A stretch of 64,000 bases of DNA, taken from the NCBI RefSeq assembly GCF_030272615.1, contig NC_081406.1, positions 482,329,900 to 482,393,899 of the forward strand, read 5' to 3'. The position numbers were made by a program, and so were the translations under genes. Source of the DNA: Cryptomeria japonica (lineage: Eukaryota > Streptophyta > Pinopsida > Cupressales > Cupressaceae). Within the stretch, counting starts at the first letter, position 1; each line of letters starts with the position of its first letter. The notes under the pieces were generated by a model, which was not told the origin of the DNA, ran no database searches, and was given only the letters and a program-made list of their open reading frames with translations. Positions 1-12,325 of this stretch are shown piece after piece.

Positions 1-2148
1 AGGGAGTCCCCTATTGTGATGATAACGAGGAAGAGTATCATATGCTCCTAAAAACTCAGCTAAAGCATCATCGGTAGGGAAAACATCAAAAGCACAAGCA
101 CATGAAGGATCCTCATCAATGTACTTAGGGTGTTGCATTGATAGGGATGTAGAAATAGCATTAACACTAATACATGGTCTCTTAGAAGCTTTAGTGCGCT
201 TGCAGGGATTATAGCCAAGTCCAAAGGCATAATTGTGAAGATTATTCTCTAGAGGAACTTTTATCCCTTGTTCGTGAGCACCACAACCATTTCCATGATA
301 CCCATGCTTAGCAAAAATGCGAAAACCACGACCATAACGATCAGCCATTTCAGAAAGAGAAGGCGGTTTTTCATAAGACAAAGAGTCAAACTCTTCAGAA
401 TTAGAGGTGTGAGGAGAAGAAGTTTGAGAAGCGGCCACAAAATTATTGCTCATAGGCTCAGGTAATGTTGATTGATTTTTAGCTTCTTCCTTCTTTTCAA
501 CTTTAAGCTCTCTAGAAGGAACCTTATATTCACCTACAAAGGTGGGATTAAAATCAAGGGATCCCCAATCGTCATCTGCGAGAACCTTCTCAGGATCAAA
601 ATCCTTCTTATGTGTAGTTTCAAGTCGAGAAGAGTCTTCTTCAGGAGCTCCAGACTCTCCGAAAGAATTTTGATCATCAGAGAGCGAGGATTCATCGATA
701 GGTATCTTGTTTAAAGAGTCATCACTAGACGAGGACGGCTTAGAAGAACCCCCTTTGGAAGTAGATGTTTGTAAACAAGCTTGGAAATTAGTATCACCTA
801 TCAAGGTATATGTCTTATTGTTGTAGATAAACTTAACTTGTCTGTGCAATGTAGAGGGGACAGCTTGCATACTGTGAATCCAAGGTCTCCCTAATAACAA
901 GTTATATGTTAGATTTCCCGACATAACATGGATAGGAGTAGGCAAAGTAACAGGCCCCATTGTGATGGGTAAGGTGATAGTACCTAATGAAGTTTTAGCT
1001 ACATTGTCAAAGCCTCGAATGGGACGAGAGTCCGGCTCAATTAGGGATGTATCCACATTCATCTTATGCAAAAGATTAATGCTACACACATTAAGACCAG
1101 AGCCATTATCTACTAGTGTTCATCTTATAGCAGTGTTTTTCATGATAACCACAATCATCAAGGGAACATATTGATGTTGAATTTCACTAGTAGGCAACTC
1201 ATCTTGGGTAAACACAATTTGAGCTTTAGGATTCATCACAGAGTTAACCAAAGATGCTATATTACTAGATGTATTCGGTGGAGGAACATTCAAATCTTTC
1301 AAGGCATCTTGTAACATTCCATGATGAGCGGAAGAAGTTTGAATCAAATCCCAAAGGGATATCTTAGCAGGGGTAACTTTAAGTTGTTCTATGAGATCAT
1401 ATTCCTTACTAAGAACTTGTGAAATATGGGGAGCTTGCGGAAGAATTAGTTGAGGATTCGAAAGAGAAACTGGAATAACAGGAGGAGGACTAGGCTGCCT
1501 ATTATTTCTGGTATGATAAGTATGGGCAACCGCATGATAACTCTCTCTAGTTATTTGCTTGGCATAACTATAAGGACTTATAGGTTTTCTTCCTTGCACA
1601 GTGATGATTGGTTTATTCGGAGTACGAAAGGAATCATGATCATACCCTCCTTGGATAGTAAGGAGAGGTGATTTAGGACCTTGAAAGGTAGGAGAAGGAT
1701 AAGCACCTTGGACTTCATAGAGAGGCTTTTTATGCTCATTCAAGTTTATCATGTTAACCAATTTAGAAGTCTTGTTCTTGTTTAAAGATTTTGATAAAGC
1801 CACAAAGTCATCAAGAGCATCATCCAACAAAGTATGATCATAGCTATCAAAAGGTTTATCTTTTGGTTCAAAAGGAGATATCTCTTCACAGAGGGGATTG
1901 TTGAAAACAACCATGTTATTAGATTTAGTGGAAGAGTTGATAGGAATGTACCCTTGAGAGGAACCATTCGACTTATCTTTCTCATCACACCTAAATGACA
2001 TAGTAACAAGGTTTATGAGTTTTTGGTAAAATGAAGGTTTGGCATCCTTAGGGTTCAAAAACTCATCTAAAGCTTCATCTAATTCATCTTGGCTATACTC
2101 ATAATAATCATCATAAGCATGAACATTTTGCAAATAAAAGTTTGACAT
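1..2148 (-). pseudogene. Ty3/gypsy element H polyprotein, 5' part: aspartic protease and G-patch, cut by window edge
   Basis: The reading frame starts at the ATG at 2148 and stays open to base 1, except for one TGA at 1120-1122. The first 250 codons or so are acidic and low-complexity and show no Gag core or zinc knuckle. They are followed by a segment (YDLIEQLKVTPAKISLWDL) closely matching the pre-protease segment of element C. Protease lies just past the TGA: LVDNGSGLNV (catalytic D, with DNG in place of the usual DSG/DTG) and LLGRPWIHSM. A G-patch-like segment follows near 360-250 (YGRGFRIFAKHGYHGNGCG, then EQGIKVPLE). Reverse transcriptase would lie beyond base 1. The ORF begins only about 170 bases after the primer site, so the Gag region appears to be missing or replaced. 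The TGA reads as CGA changed to TGA. This is a decayed retroelement ORF, not a host gene. Confidence 0.85.
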
Positions 2149-2297
2149 TTTGAAATGAAAGTTGCATGAAAATTAAACACACAATGCAAAGAAACACACT
2201 CTTTTTTTTTTTCTTTCTTTTTAATGAAAATGAAATGAAAACACACTAAATCTAGATCTAGATCTAACAAATGCAATGCAAGAGGAAGCAATGATAG

Positions 2298-2316
2298 CTT
2301 CACGTCGGGTTCACCA
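2298..2316 (-). other. Primer-binding site of element H
   Basis: On the minus strand the LTR ends in CACA, followed by TTT and then TGGTGAACCCGACGTGAAG. A TGG-initial site a few bases after the LTR is where a tRNA 3' CCA end pairs to prime minus-strand DNA synthesis. I could not assign the tRNA species. Its position between LTR and ORF supports the call. Confidence 0.6.
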
Positions 2317-2319
2317 AAA

Positions 2320-3979
2320 TGTGTGGGAGAAACAGCGAGACTAGGTTATCATGCCCTAATCCTACCTTTTGACACACATTACGGAATACGAAAGAGCCTA
2401 GAGGTATCACACAATTGGCTACTTCTTTTTGTGAAAGAGAGAGCCACGGGCTACCTATTAGGATTTCTATTCCTTTGTTGTAATTGAAAGGTAAGATTAT
2501 GCAAGTTCAATTCCTAACCCTAAAACGCAAGTATGAGCTAACAACAAGATTGTAGAATTGAACTTAAACAATGGAAAGCTGTAAACACAAAGATGAAACA
2601 AGAATGCAGATGTGTACCCGGAGTCAAAATCTGATTGAAAATGTTTGGGACGGGGGCGTGGGTGCCACTGTCCTGATTCTGTCCCGGAACTGCACCTGAA
2701 ACTGCTATTTTACACTCTGGAAAACTATCTGAAATGCTGTCTGTCAGGAGGACCAGGGCACCCAGCGCCTCTGTCCCAAGGACCAAGGTGCCCAGCGCCC
2801 CTATCCTGGCAGGACCAGGGTGCCCCACGCCCCTGTCCTGGTCTTTGGCTCTGCAATTTGGTGTGGGGTGCTGTCTCGACCTGCTTTTCCCGGATCTGTA
2901 ACCTGCGGCGTCGTTCGAGTCCTGAAACCTGCACTTATATCTAAAAAAGGGTGTTTGGGCGGCTATATAGGGTTTTGCCTTAGTTAAACCCCCGCTTCGG
3001 TGATTTCTACCTCCACGAATAACCAAGTTGTATTGTAAAAGTAATGTGTGTGCAGACCTTGTGTGTGTGCAAGATCTAAAATGCAAGTAAGCAAACTAGA
3101 GCAGCCTAGAAAGTAAACCCTAATTGCTTGTAAATGATAATGTAAATGCTCTAAATCAAGATGCAAAGTGATCTAAAGCATGAATAAATGAGATATTGAA
3201 GCTTATGCAAAGACATGAAAACAACATGAAATCATACCCAACCCCCAAGGGAGGGGTACAAGCCAATCTTCAGTCGGTAATCTCCTATTGTTCTTCAATG
3301 TCTTCCAAGCCCTAAATGGATGAATAGAATTGATAAATGCTTGATAGAGGGATGTTGAATGTTGTTGAAGTCTTCAAAGATCTACTCTTTCGCTGCATAT
3401 GAGGTTCCTGAAAACAAAATTCTGATCCCTTCAAATGAAGAAAGAGAGCTCTTATGTATGAAACCCTAGGTCACAATTTCATCTTTTGGCCGACCTAGAG
3501 ATTGAATCTCCCACCAATTTCTTGGGGTTAAGCTTTATTTTATGATTTGATCGTGCTCCTAAAATTTCGGGAAAAATGTCCAGGACCGTGTGCACTCCGG
3601 GCACCATGGTCCTGGCAACTTTTCACCAAATTTTCAGGGCCGTCAGATATGATGATTTTAGAGGGAATCCCGAAGTTACAGGTGATTTCGAGATGTTTTG
3701 ACCCCCGAAATCAAGCCCCCAAGTTCGAAATAGGACTTAATTAGGGTTTTTGATTAGATGATGTATTGGAGGAATAACATGAAAAGGGGCACACTTTAAC
3801 GAAAGGGCCCGACTTTATGATGTGAAGGATGATGAAATAAGACCTTAGACCTAATTAATTTGATTAATTAAGTGCTAAAGGGAAAATGCAATGCGAAATG
3901 CAAACCGCGCCAAGGCGGGTGCTAAACTGGGTGTGAAATTGTATTGCCTTAGCAAGTGCGTACAATTTACGACGCTACA
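2320..3979 (-). repeat. 5' LTR of gypsy element H (minus strand)
   Basis: About 1660 bases, read on the minus strand from TGTAGCGTC at 3979 to CACA at 2320. The first 30-40 bases match the LTR start at 63230 (TGTAGCGTC, TAAA, then a CACTTGC-type stretch), which defines the outer end. A TATATAG lies at 2964-2970. GC-rich copies of GTGCCCAGCGCCCC type occur at about 2755-2840 and near 3600. Short ORFs inside it (for example 2538-3086) are not credible genes. The other LTR lies outside the window, so no target duplication can be checked. Confidence 0.75.
2964..2970 (-). promoter_or_regulatory. TATA-like box in the H LTR
   Basis: CTATATAG on the minus strand inside the LTR, about 1 kb after its start and 640 bases before its end. 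This is a sensible place for the U3/R boundary. It is the only strong TATA-like site I noticed in this part; no transcript evidence is available. Confidence 0.35.
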
Positions 3980-6198
3980 ATGTTATTTAATGATATAATA
4001 CTTATTTTTAAAATATTGATAAGAAGAACATTTATTTAGTAATATTTATTTACTTGTGTTTTGATTTTTATATATATTTTTACAATATTAAATATGTTAA
4101 TTATAATATATTATAATTATATTTACAAATATAAGATAAATTACATTAATATAATATAATTTGATTGATAAATGAGTAACAAATAGTCAATATTTTTTCA
4201 CAACAATACAAATAATGTCAAATTTTTATAATATGTAATAGAGAGCTAGCCAAAACAATGCCCACAATGAATCTATAATTTATAGTTTATATAATAAATA
4301 TGAAAATTTAAAAACACTATTTTATCAACTTATTTTATTATTGAATGTATTTTAAATTGATAGTAGCATTGTGGTATGCTATTTAATATAGTATTATTAT
4401 TATTTAAATCAATATTTGATTATTCTAACATTACTTTATACTAATTTATTATTCAATTTATTTGTTTTTTTATTAACTAACTTAATAGCACATTATTATT
4501 TTTCTTTTAGATATATAAATATTTACTATATATGTATGTAAAACATTCTCCCAAAATATTAACGATTTAAAAAAAATATTTTTTAAGCTATTTTTTATGA
4601 ATAAGTCTTTCTTGCATTAGAAAAGATATTTTATTTAATCTATAAAATTATTTCTCTTGAATGAGTTTTTGTAGTGTTATAAGATATTTCATTTTAATTT
4701 CTGCCTACTAATTATGCAAAATATAGAATATAATTTTTCCCTTACTCGACCTTACAATTTTTCGACATACCCATTGCACACCAAGGTGCAATTGCTAGTT
4801 TTATTCTTTTTATAAGACTTCATATAAAGAAGATTTGGTATTGCAGACTAAAAAAAGGTCAAAATTAGTTCTTTTTCTTTGAAATCAATTTGACTTGGAC
4901 TTAAATGTGGAATTTCAACTATCGTACACTCAAAATTTAAAGATGTCATTAAAACCAAAATTATAATATTTTGTATCTACTTTCTAAATTATCAATGAGT
5001 TTTACAAATAGTCAAGACTAAGAGGAAATAGTCAAGATTGAGAGGATTATATGTTGAACACAAAATTACTCATTATTTAATCACTAAATAATAACATAGC
5101 TACCCTCAAGTATTTTTCAAAATTAGTTGGCAGAAGGATAGTTAAAAGTTAGTATTAAAAGTTGTATGTCTTTTATATTTTTTATTGTGCAATAAAGAAA
5201 AAGTGTTTCTTTTAAAATTTCCCTATTACATTAGTAGGGATAAGAAAGAAAATGCTAATTTATTAGAAATTGAAGTATAGAATTTACAAATTAAATTCAT
5301 AAGAAGAACCTAGAGTGGGATACTAGAGCTTATCATATGTGAAAAAGTCTATGTGATGTGCTATTTGTCCATACAATTGTTGTAACCCGGGATGTGATGA
5401 AATCAATTTAATCTTCTAGAATTACACCAAGTTACACATAAGAGAAGGAAAACACCCATAAACTCCGAGGATGATAGAAAACCAAATGAACCTAATTTAA
5501 CAAAATATTTTAATTAAAATGAATTAGAAATAAGGGAGGAAAAGGTTTGCAAACCTTCATTTATGAGAAGCTTCAAATAGAGAGCTAAAAACTAAAAAGA
5601 GAAGTATTGGTGCTACTAAAGAGCTTGTCATGAATGGTAAAGCCCAAAATTAGGTTTTTTGAACTCCATGAGAAGCCAAGATGTAGAAAATGATAAAATA
5701 TTCTACTCCTAAGTATGCCTAGGAATAGTAAGAATAGTGGCAACACAAATAAAATATACAAATGTCACTTAGGAAACGAGATTTCAAGGTGCCAAGAGCA
5801 CTACAAAAGGATTCTACAATAATAATGGAAGTAAAGAGAAGGTAAGAGAAAAATAAACAAAATAATATCACCTCTATAAATTTAATGATATCAAGGGGCA
5901 AAAAAATATGGTAAAATGCCACAAAATAAGAACTTTAAATAATAAGAGATTGCAAGTGAGAGTAAGTAAATAAAATATTTAATGAATTATGAAAAATAAA
6001 AGAGATCCATTCAAGATGAAGAATGGGAGGCAAAATGCAATTCCTTCCCATATGTAACCTTGATATGCTTGGATGTTGGCATTGTTTTGACTATGGCTAT
6101 GCATTAGGGGATTCGTAAGATGTGTTGGCACCTTAAATTTACCTCATTTATAGTGCAATATGATCCTTAAGTTGGTGACATAATCTTGCCATAAAAAT

Positions 6199-6236
6199 AT
6201 TGTTTCTACATATAAGGACCCATTACTCCCTTGCAA
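6199..6236 (+). repeat. Dispersed 38-base repeat, copy 1 (copy 2 at 8043-8080)
   Basis: ATTGTTTCTACATA, then AGGACCCATTACTCCC, then TTGCAA occurs here and again at 8043-8080 with one difference (ATATAAGG against ATACAAGG). The flanks of the two copies differ. This may mark the end of an unrecognised short element or a local duplication. Confidence 0.6.
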
Positions 6237-7010
6237 TAGAAAGTATTGGCATAAAAATATTGCAATTTGTGGTTCATATTCAAAATCCGGTCGATAGAAA
6301 GTTTTGATAATTTGTGAGGAGCATGCTGATTTTTTGGTTTCCGAATAAGTTTTGATGTTGATTTTACTATTTTGGTAGTGTCAAGCAGATTTTTAAGACG
6401 CCATAAAAAGTATGAATTTCTTAATTTTGGTGATTGTATATGTGTTTATTTACCACCATGAGTCTCTAGCATTGGTTTAGTGATCATTAGAAAAATTTTA
6501 AGGTAAAAGAATGTTTAAATAGCTTACTAGTAGAGGGCCCTAGTTACAAAGGAGCTCTCAGAAGTTGGCTTATTGTGTAAGTTTCAACAATAAAACAAGG
6601 ATTGATGTAATTAATAACGTCCCTTTCAAAATTTTGCAACCTTCAGATGTCGAATATGTTTGTGGTTCTAGTTTCATTGTTTGGCCCAAATAATAAATAA
6701 ATTGTTAGATTCAATATGTGTTAAATCTGGAAAATATTTGAAACATTTATAATAATTTCAATAGATGTTCAAAGGAGAAAAAATAATGGTTTCAAATGTT
6801 TTAAATACCTCCTTGAAGGTTGGGCACATGAGGTGGAAATTTTAATCAAAATTTATAAATTTTTAATATTAAAAGTCATTATAAACTAAAGGTAGTCATA
6901 TGTATAGTGTTGTTTTACATTGGGCAGAGGTCAAATTCATGTATATAAAGGATGTATAAGCTATTCTTAAGTCATAAAGAACTTTGTATGTGATAACAAA
7001 TCACCACATC

Positions 7011-7261
7011 ATTATTTTGAATTAAAAAACTAAACAAAGTTGTGATGGTTTAAAAGCTTGTGATGGTCTTCTCATTGGCTAGTTTTCATGCTAAGGAGGA
7101 TTATGATGGGTTTTGTTTGCAAATAGATCTACATTTGTGTCTTGAATACCTTGTTGCATAATTGTTTTGAACTGAAAAAATGAATAATCAATGGTTCAAA
7201 ATCTTGTTATGATTTTCTCATTGGTCAATTTTCATGTTCAAGGATTATGATGGATTTTGTT
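7011..7261 (+). repeat. Imperfect tandem duplication, unit about 147 bases
   Basis: The stretch at 7011-7120 (TTTTGAATTAAAAAA ... TTCTCATTGGCTAG ... GATTATGATGGGTTTTG) recurs in order at 7158-7261 (TTTTGAACTGAAAAAA ... TTCTCATTGGTCAA ... GATTATGATGGATTTTG). Several substitutions and small indels separate the copies, so the duplication is old. No coding content is apparent. Confidence 0.55.
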
Positions 7262-8997
7262 AAATGTTTGATATCAAGATCATCATGCTAGCATAATTTT
7301 GAAGGTAGAGTCAAGTCAAAATTTCTACTTATTTACACATCTAAGATGGGTTCTCCATCACTATTTTTAAAGGGTAAACAACTTTAAACTTGCAGAGAAT
7401 TGATTTATGACAATGGGAAGTTCATTGATGAGATAGATGGGTGTGTGGTGTTTGAAGTTGATGGTCATTCAAGTGTGATCTTAAGTGCATTATTTTCTCC
7501 ATACTTAGTGACATAGTGATGGTGTTAAAGGGAAGATAACTGTTGACTTGGACCATATTTGGAACTTAACTTCCTTCCCTTTTTCACATACAAACTAATG
7601 TTTTAGGTTTGATTTTCTCTTTCATCAATTGCAACACCATTTTAGATTAGGTTTTCTTTTGTTTAAGTCTGAAATTTCTCCATCTCAACACTAAAACTAT
7701 ATTTATTCATGTGTAAAAGTTTTGAGCATGATTTTGGAGCCATCTAAAGGATGAAATATATTGTTTTAACCTTCCAAAGGATTATCAAACCTTTTCACCA
7801 TGCCCTAACAATAGTTTTGGTGATGTATGAAGCATATTTTAAGTGCCATCTATTTTCACGGTCTACACATTTTTAATTCCATTCCACAATAATAAATATT
7901 ACCATGCATCAAAAGATGACCTATAAGTATATTTATTTTTAAACTTTAAGGTTTTCGCTTTATGTTTGATGAGATGAATGGAAATGAAGCTTTCTCGATG
8001 GCTCCACAAGGTATTCAAAGATAATTAAAGTGGTATGGAGGAATTGTTTCTACATACAAGGACCCATTACTCCCTTGCAACATTATAGGTTTTACCTTCA
8101 ATGTTAGTGGCTAGATTGTCAAAGAATAAAGTGAAGTGATAGCCATGTTGAGAGGAATGCTCAATTATATGACACCTAAGTTCTTGGGAATACATTTTAA
8201 TATGAAAGAAAACATCTATTTTTCTTTTGTGAAAAGATGTAAAAAATATTCATTTTACAATAGATAGATAGATTCTTTTTCAAAACTTGTCTTACTAATG
8301 ACTCTAGCATTAAATAGGCTACAACAAAGAAAATGCACATTCAAGGTAATGTTTTAAGGAAGCAATTAATAATTAATATGAGTAAAAATGATGTAGGTAA
8401 TATGGGAAATAGGTGAAGCCAAGAAAATCAAGTGGAAGAGAATCTATTTTTTAGACGAAGAAGGAACATGAAAATGATTGTTGACAAATTATTTTTCAAA
8501 ACTCCTAATTAAATAGAAAAGAAGATTTGAGAGCGTTTAGGGTCAAAGTGTTTGTTTAAATACATCATTTTCAAAACTAAAAAGCAGGAAATTTGGTTAG
8601 GGGTCAATTTTTTACGTACAAGGTGAAATATGATTGGTAAAATAATTTTTAACACTAGGGTAAATATTTGAATAGGAATGCAAATAATAAAGGGCCAAAC
8701 AAATTTCAAATATCAAGTTTGAGATAAATGAAAGGGAAATGAAGTGTAAAGGCATATTTTCTTATGCGAGTTTATAGAAGATCAAGAGGCAAATATATTT
8801 CAAAGTGTCGCATTTAGTAAAATTTGTTTTTTTCCTCTTCTTTAATATGTTTTTTTGAGTCATTTGAAGGGGTTCTAAGTTATGATAAGATAAAAAGGAT
8901 AAAAGTATAAAATGTTTACACTATTATAAAGGAAATAGTTAACATTGATCCAAATTTTTATCTTGAATTATTAAAAAGTGACATATATGATGAAATA

Positions 8998-9587
8998 TGT
9001 TTGATTTCGGGTAGACAATTGAGAGAGGGGGGGGGGTGAATCAGTTGTCTCAAAAACACACAAATTAAACTTAAACTTAGATATTATTATTAACCATGAA
9101 AACACAAATCAATAATACATCATGAACACACATAACACCAAGATTTTTGACGTGGAAAATCCAGTCAAGATAAAAACCATGGTGGGAACCTACCCACAAT
9201 ATGATGATACCCTGTTAGAAGTATATGAGATATTATAATGGGGAATTTACATACATTCAAGAACACTTCCTAGAACTCAGTGCTCAAAAACAAGAAAGGG
9301 ATACAACCTAGGGAAGACTCACTGTCTTACAAACATATTCAGATCACATCCAAGAGATAATGAACTGATAGAATAACATCTCCTAATGCCTGGTTACAGT
9401 TCCAGTTAAGAACATAACAACTTATTCTCACACTTCTTCTCTTCCTTTGAAAGATTAATACATTATTCGCACATACACTCATCCACGACATGCTCAATTA
9501 CAAGGATATTACATTTATTTATACATAACATCAACCTTGTGGAGATCATCAAGGTCGTCTGAACACACAACCTAATTACAAAAATAT
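8998..9587 (-). repeat. Truncated copia-type LTR, 3' half
   Basis: On the minus strand this ends ...TCTACCCGAAATCAAACA, matching the style of the other copia LTR ends here (TGTTAGG... on plus). It carries the C-tract hairpin with stems 9014-9022 (GACAATTGA) and 9041-9049 (TCAGTTGTC). It shares scattered segments with the LTRs of element A, such as the GTGGGAACCTACCCACA region. It breaks off at 9587, where LTR E begins on the opposite strand, and does not resume afterwards. Confidence 0.65.
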
Positions 9588-10839
9588 TGTTGGATATTGT
9601 TGTTGCTAGGATATGTTGTTGTCATTTATGTCAACATATTCTTGTGTTTTGGTGATCTGGTGATTGCAGAGAGTTAGTTTGGTTGGTATGTTGCAAATGT
9701 GCTTGTGCAGATTTGTGATTTCAGTAGTGAAGTATCTCTAGTTGTTTCTGTTGGTATTATGGATAACTTCATCATGTGTTACATTGGTTTTTCCATTGAT
9801 GTCAATACTTATCTTCTTGGAGGTCTACAATATGTTCACCGGTATAGATAGTGGCTTATGCACAGTCACCGATATATGTTCACTAGCAGGTTATATTGTT
9901 CACTGACATCAATGATGACTTGTTATCATTTGGAGATCATTTGGGTATGTCGAAGACATGGATTGGATGTTTGGATTTGGTGTTTTTCTTATTGGTCTAA
10001 TCGGGTTGACAGATTTGCCTTTACCGACATATAGGTCTAGGTTATGGACCGATACATGTTATCTATTCCAGATCAGCATGACACATTTTGGAAATGTTTT
10101 ATTGATTGGATAATGTGGTAAATGTATTGATCCGACATGTTGTATTGCATCAAGACTTATTTTGTAATTGATTTACTTGTAATATCTTTAGTGAGCTGAC
10201 CTATACATTTGGTCTTAGGTTTTGTATATATGATTGTAAGATCTTATTGAAGATCGGGATATAGGATCACATGAGTGTGTTCGAATATTGAAAGGTGAAA
10301 ATAAGAAGATCCTTGTGTGAATCATGCAGACATTATTTGAAGGTTGAAGGAAGGTTATGAAGGTTCTTAGTACTCATGTTTAGAGCTTAAAATGATACTG
10401 AATCCAACATTGTAGATGTTATTTTGAGTAGTACATTGTTATTGAATTTAACCATCCAATTGTAGTCAGTGTGACTCCTATTTTGTGATTGAACAGTGAG
10501 CTCTAGGCGGTTGGCCTTTCTGCATGTGCAGACTCCATTTGTATACACTTAATATCTGCAACAATATCATCTGATTGTGGGTAAGGTTTCCCATCGTGGT
10601 TTTTCCCTTACTGGGTTTCCATGTCAAAATCTTTGTGTCATGTGTTGTTTCTCTTTATGTTTCATGCATTAAGCTAAACTGGTACTGCTATAACTGTTAA
10701 TTTGTTTTACCAACACTTAAGTTTGATTTACTGACACTAAGTTTAAGTTGGAATAATTTGCATTTGGGTTATAATTTACTGACAACTGGTTCACAACTGA
10801 TTCACCCCCCCTCTCAGTTGTCCTTACTGGCTCCTAACA
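9588..10839 (+). repeat. LTR E, apparently solo, copia type
   Basis: Starts TGTTGGATATTG and ends GGCTCCTAACA, 1252 bases. Near the 3' end is the U5 hairpin: stem 10792-10800 (CACAACTGA), a C-rich loop, stem 10814-10822 (TCAGTTGTC). No primer site follows (GTTTCAA, then LTR D). The five flanking bases (AATAT left, GTTTC right) do not match, so this is a solo LTR without a detectable target duplication or a recombined remnant. It resembles LTR B in layout (GTGAGCTCTAGG, CCTTTCTGCATGTGCAG, GTGGGTAAGGTTTCCCA). Confidence 0.7.
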
Positions 10840-10846
10840 GTTTCAA

Positions 10847-12017
10847 TGTTGGCTTCATGATGCTATGTGGTGATTTGATTGAGTTATGGATTTTGGTATG
10901 AAGATTGGTTTTTCAGTGTTCTAGTATTTGATCCATTGTGCTCCGGTTATATCTTTGGTTGTAGATTTGGGAGAGTGTTTGGGATGTTCATGTGTATCTT
11001 CAATTTAGATGGTTCATGATTTGGTGCTTCGCAAGTTATCTTTCTAATCCCAATTCTGTTGTTGAGTGTTATTGAGTATCATCGTGTTGATCGATGAAGA
11101 TTTGATTAAGTGGTGTTGGTGGAGCTATTGTGGATTCTTCTATTGTGATTTTTGATGTTTCCTAATCATGTCCTATTTGTTTTTCTCATTTGTATTGATC
11201 ATTGTGCATGCTATTGAAGATCTTATGGATCCGGTGATGTTCTTCGTGTTATGTGGCATTTTTGGTGGTGTAGCATGTTGTGGATGATCTTGGCGAGATT
11301 TCTAGTGGTGTTGTGTGTTCGAGGATTTGATTTGAGTCAATGCTATGTTGTCTTGGCATTGTATTGGTCTGATGGTTGATTTATATATCATGGGATGCAA
11401 TTTTGTAATTAGGTCTTAAGGGTTGAGCTAACCTTGTAGTCAAGGTTGATGATTTGTATAAATAGGTGTCATATTCATATAATTTGGGTATAGTTATTGT
11501 GTTTGCATTATCAAAATTTTTTTATGTGAGAACAAGAGAATTCATCTTTTAGTGTGAAGTGTTGAGCAAGGAATGTTGTAGGGCAGACTAATGTGCTTAA
11601 TCAGAACTATCATCAGGCATTAGGAGATGCTATTCTTTCAGGTCATATAAACCAGATTGTTGTCTGAATGTTCTTTTAAGGTAGTGAGCCTTCCTTGAGG
11701 GTTGTACCTTTCTGGGTCATTATATTTTGAGCAGTGAGCTCTAGGAAATGTGCCTAAATGCATGTGCATTCCCCATTGTAATATTTACACAAACTACTAT
11801 AGAGTATCATCTTATTGTGGGTAGGTTCCCACCATGGTTTTTCCCTCAATCGGTTTTTGCACATCAAAATCTTGGTGTTATGTCTGTTGTTGTTATTGTG
11901 TTCATCTTTGTTCTCATTGGAGTTGATCAGATTTGAGAGTTGTGCTTAATTTATTAGATCCAATGAAAATTGATTCACTCCCCCCCTCTCAGTTTTCCTT
12001 CATTGTTGCTGCCAACA
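10847..12017 (+). repeat. 5' LTR of copia fragment D
   Basis: Begins TGTTGGC and ends GCCAACA, perfect 7-base inverted termini, and is followed by an initiator-Met-like primer site. Length is 1171 bases. The U5 hairpin has stems 11965-11973 (GAAAATTGA) and 11989-11997 (TCAGTTTTC). Compared with elements A, B and E, both stem strands change together. No matching 3' LTR was found downstream. Confidence 0.75.
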
Positions 12018-12019
12018 AT

Positions 12020-12031
12020 TGGTATAAGAGC
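12020..12031 (+). other. Primer-binding site of fragment D
   Basis: TGGTATAAGAGC, two bases after the LTR end. It differs by one base from TGGTATCAGAGC, the site complementary to the initiator Met tRNA used by many plant copia elements. Confidence 0.8.
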
Positions 12032-12073
12032 TAGATCCTCTGGAAGAATCCTAACCGCTTGAGGAGATCCAAG

Positions 12074-12325
12074 ATGATAACCTATATTTTCAAGAAAGAG
12101 AGTTTGAGATTTGATGGAAGCAATTACACTATATGGAAGGACCAGATGGAGTGTCATTTGAAGTGTCTTGGAGATGACTATTGGAAGATTACAAAGAATA
12201 CCTACAATGTTCCTTAGAATGGTCTGGTTACTGTAAATTATATCAAGGATGTTGAACATAACATAAGAGATAAAAAAGAATTATTGAGTGCCTTGACCAA
12301 TTCATAGATTACTAATGTGATGGGC
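12074..12325 (+). pseudogene. Copia gag N-terminal fragment (element D)
   Basis: Translation from the ATG at 12074 gives a segment with FDGSNYTIWKDQMECHLK, the N-terminal Gag signature of copia elements. The same position in element B reads LDGTNYGIWKIRMETHL. There are in-frame stops (after the NVP motif and after LTNS), and similarity ends abruptly at about 12325, so less than a third of Gag remains. Nothing from protease or pol follows. It is a 5' truncation remnant attached to LTR D. Confidence 0.75.

Larger units (their letters stand above)
3980..8997. other. AT-rich stretch with no recognisable gene
   Basis: Five kilobases of AT-rich sequence with only short spurious ORFs (the longest are under 70 codons, for example 5719-5922 and 8509-8709). 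I recognise no protein domain, RNA gene or LTR. It holds two small repeats listed separately: a dispersed 38-base pair of copies and an imperfect tandem duplication. It is probably old, degraded intergenic or transposon sequence. Confidence 0.6.

Noticed and set aside
2538-3086. 182-codon minus-strand ORF with Arg/Gly-rich translation
   Set aside because: Lies wholly inside the H LTR, over its GC-rich repeat module, with overlapping ORFs on both strands and no domain; chance ORF from GC-rich sequence.
4745-4800. Possible small hairpin element (TTGCAC/GTGCAA)
   Set aside because: Only six paired bases with a six-base loop; expected by chance in this AT-rich stretch.
9588-12017. E and D LTRs considered as the two LTRs of one element
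   Set aside because: Their sequences and termini differ (TGTTGGA...TCCTAACA against TGTTGGC...GCCAACA), only seven bases separate them, and a primer site follows only D.
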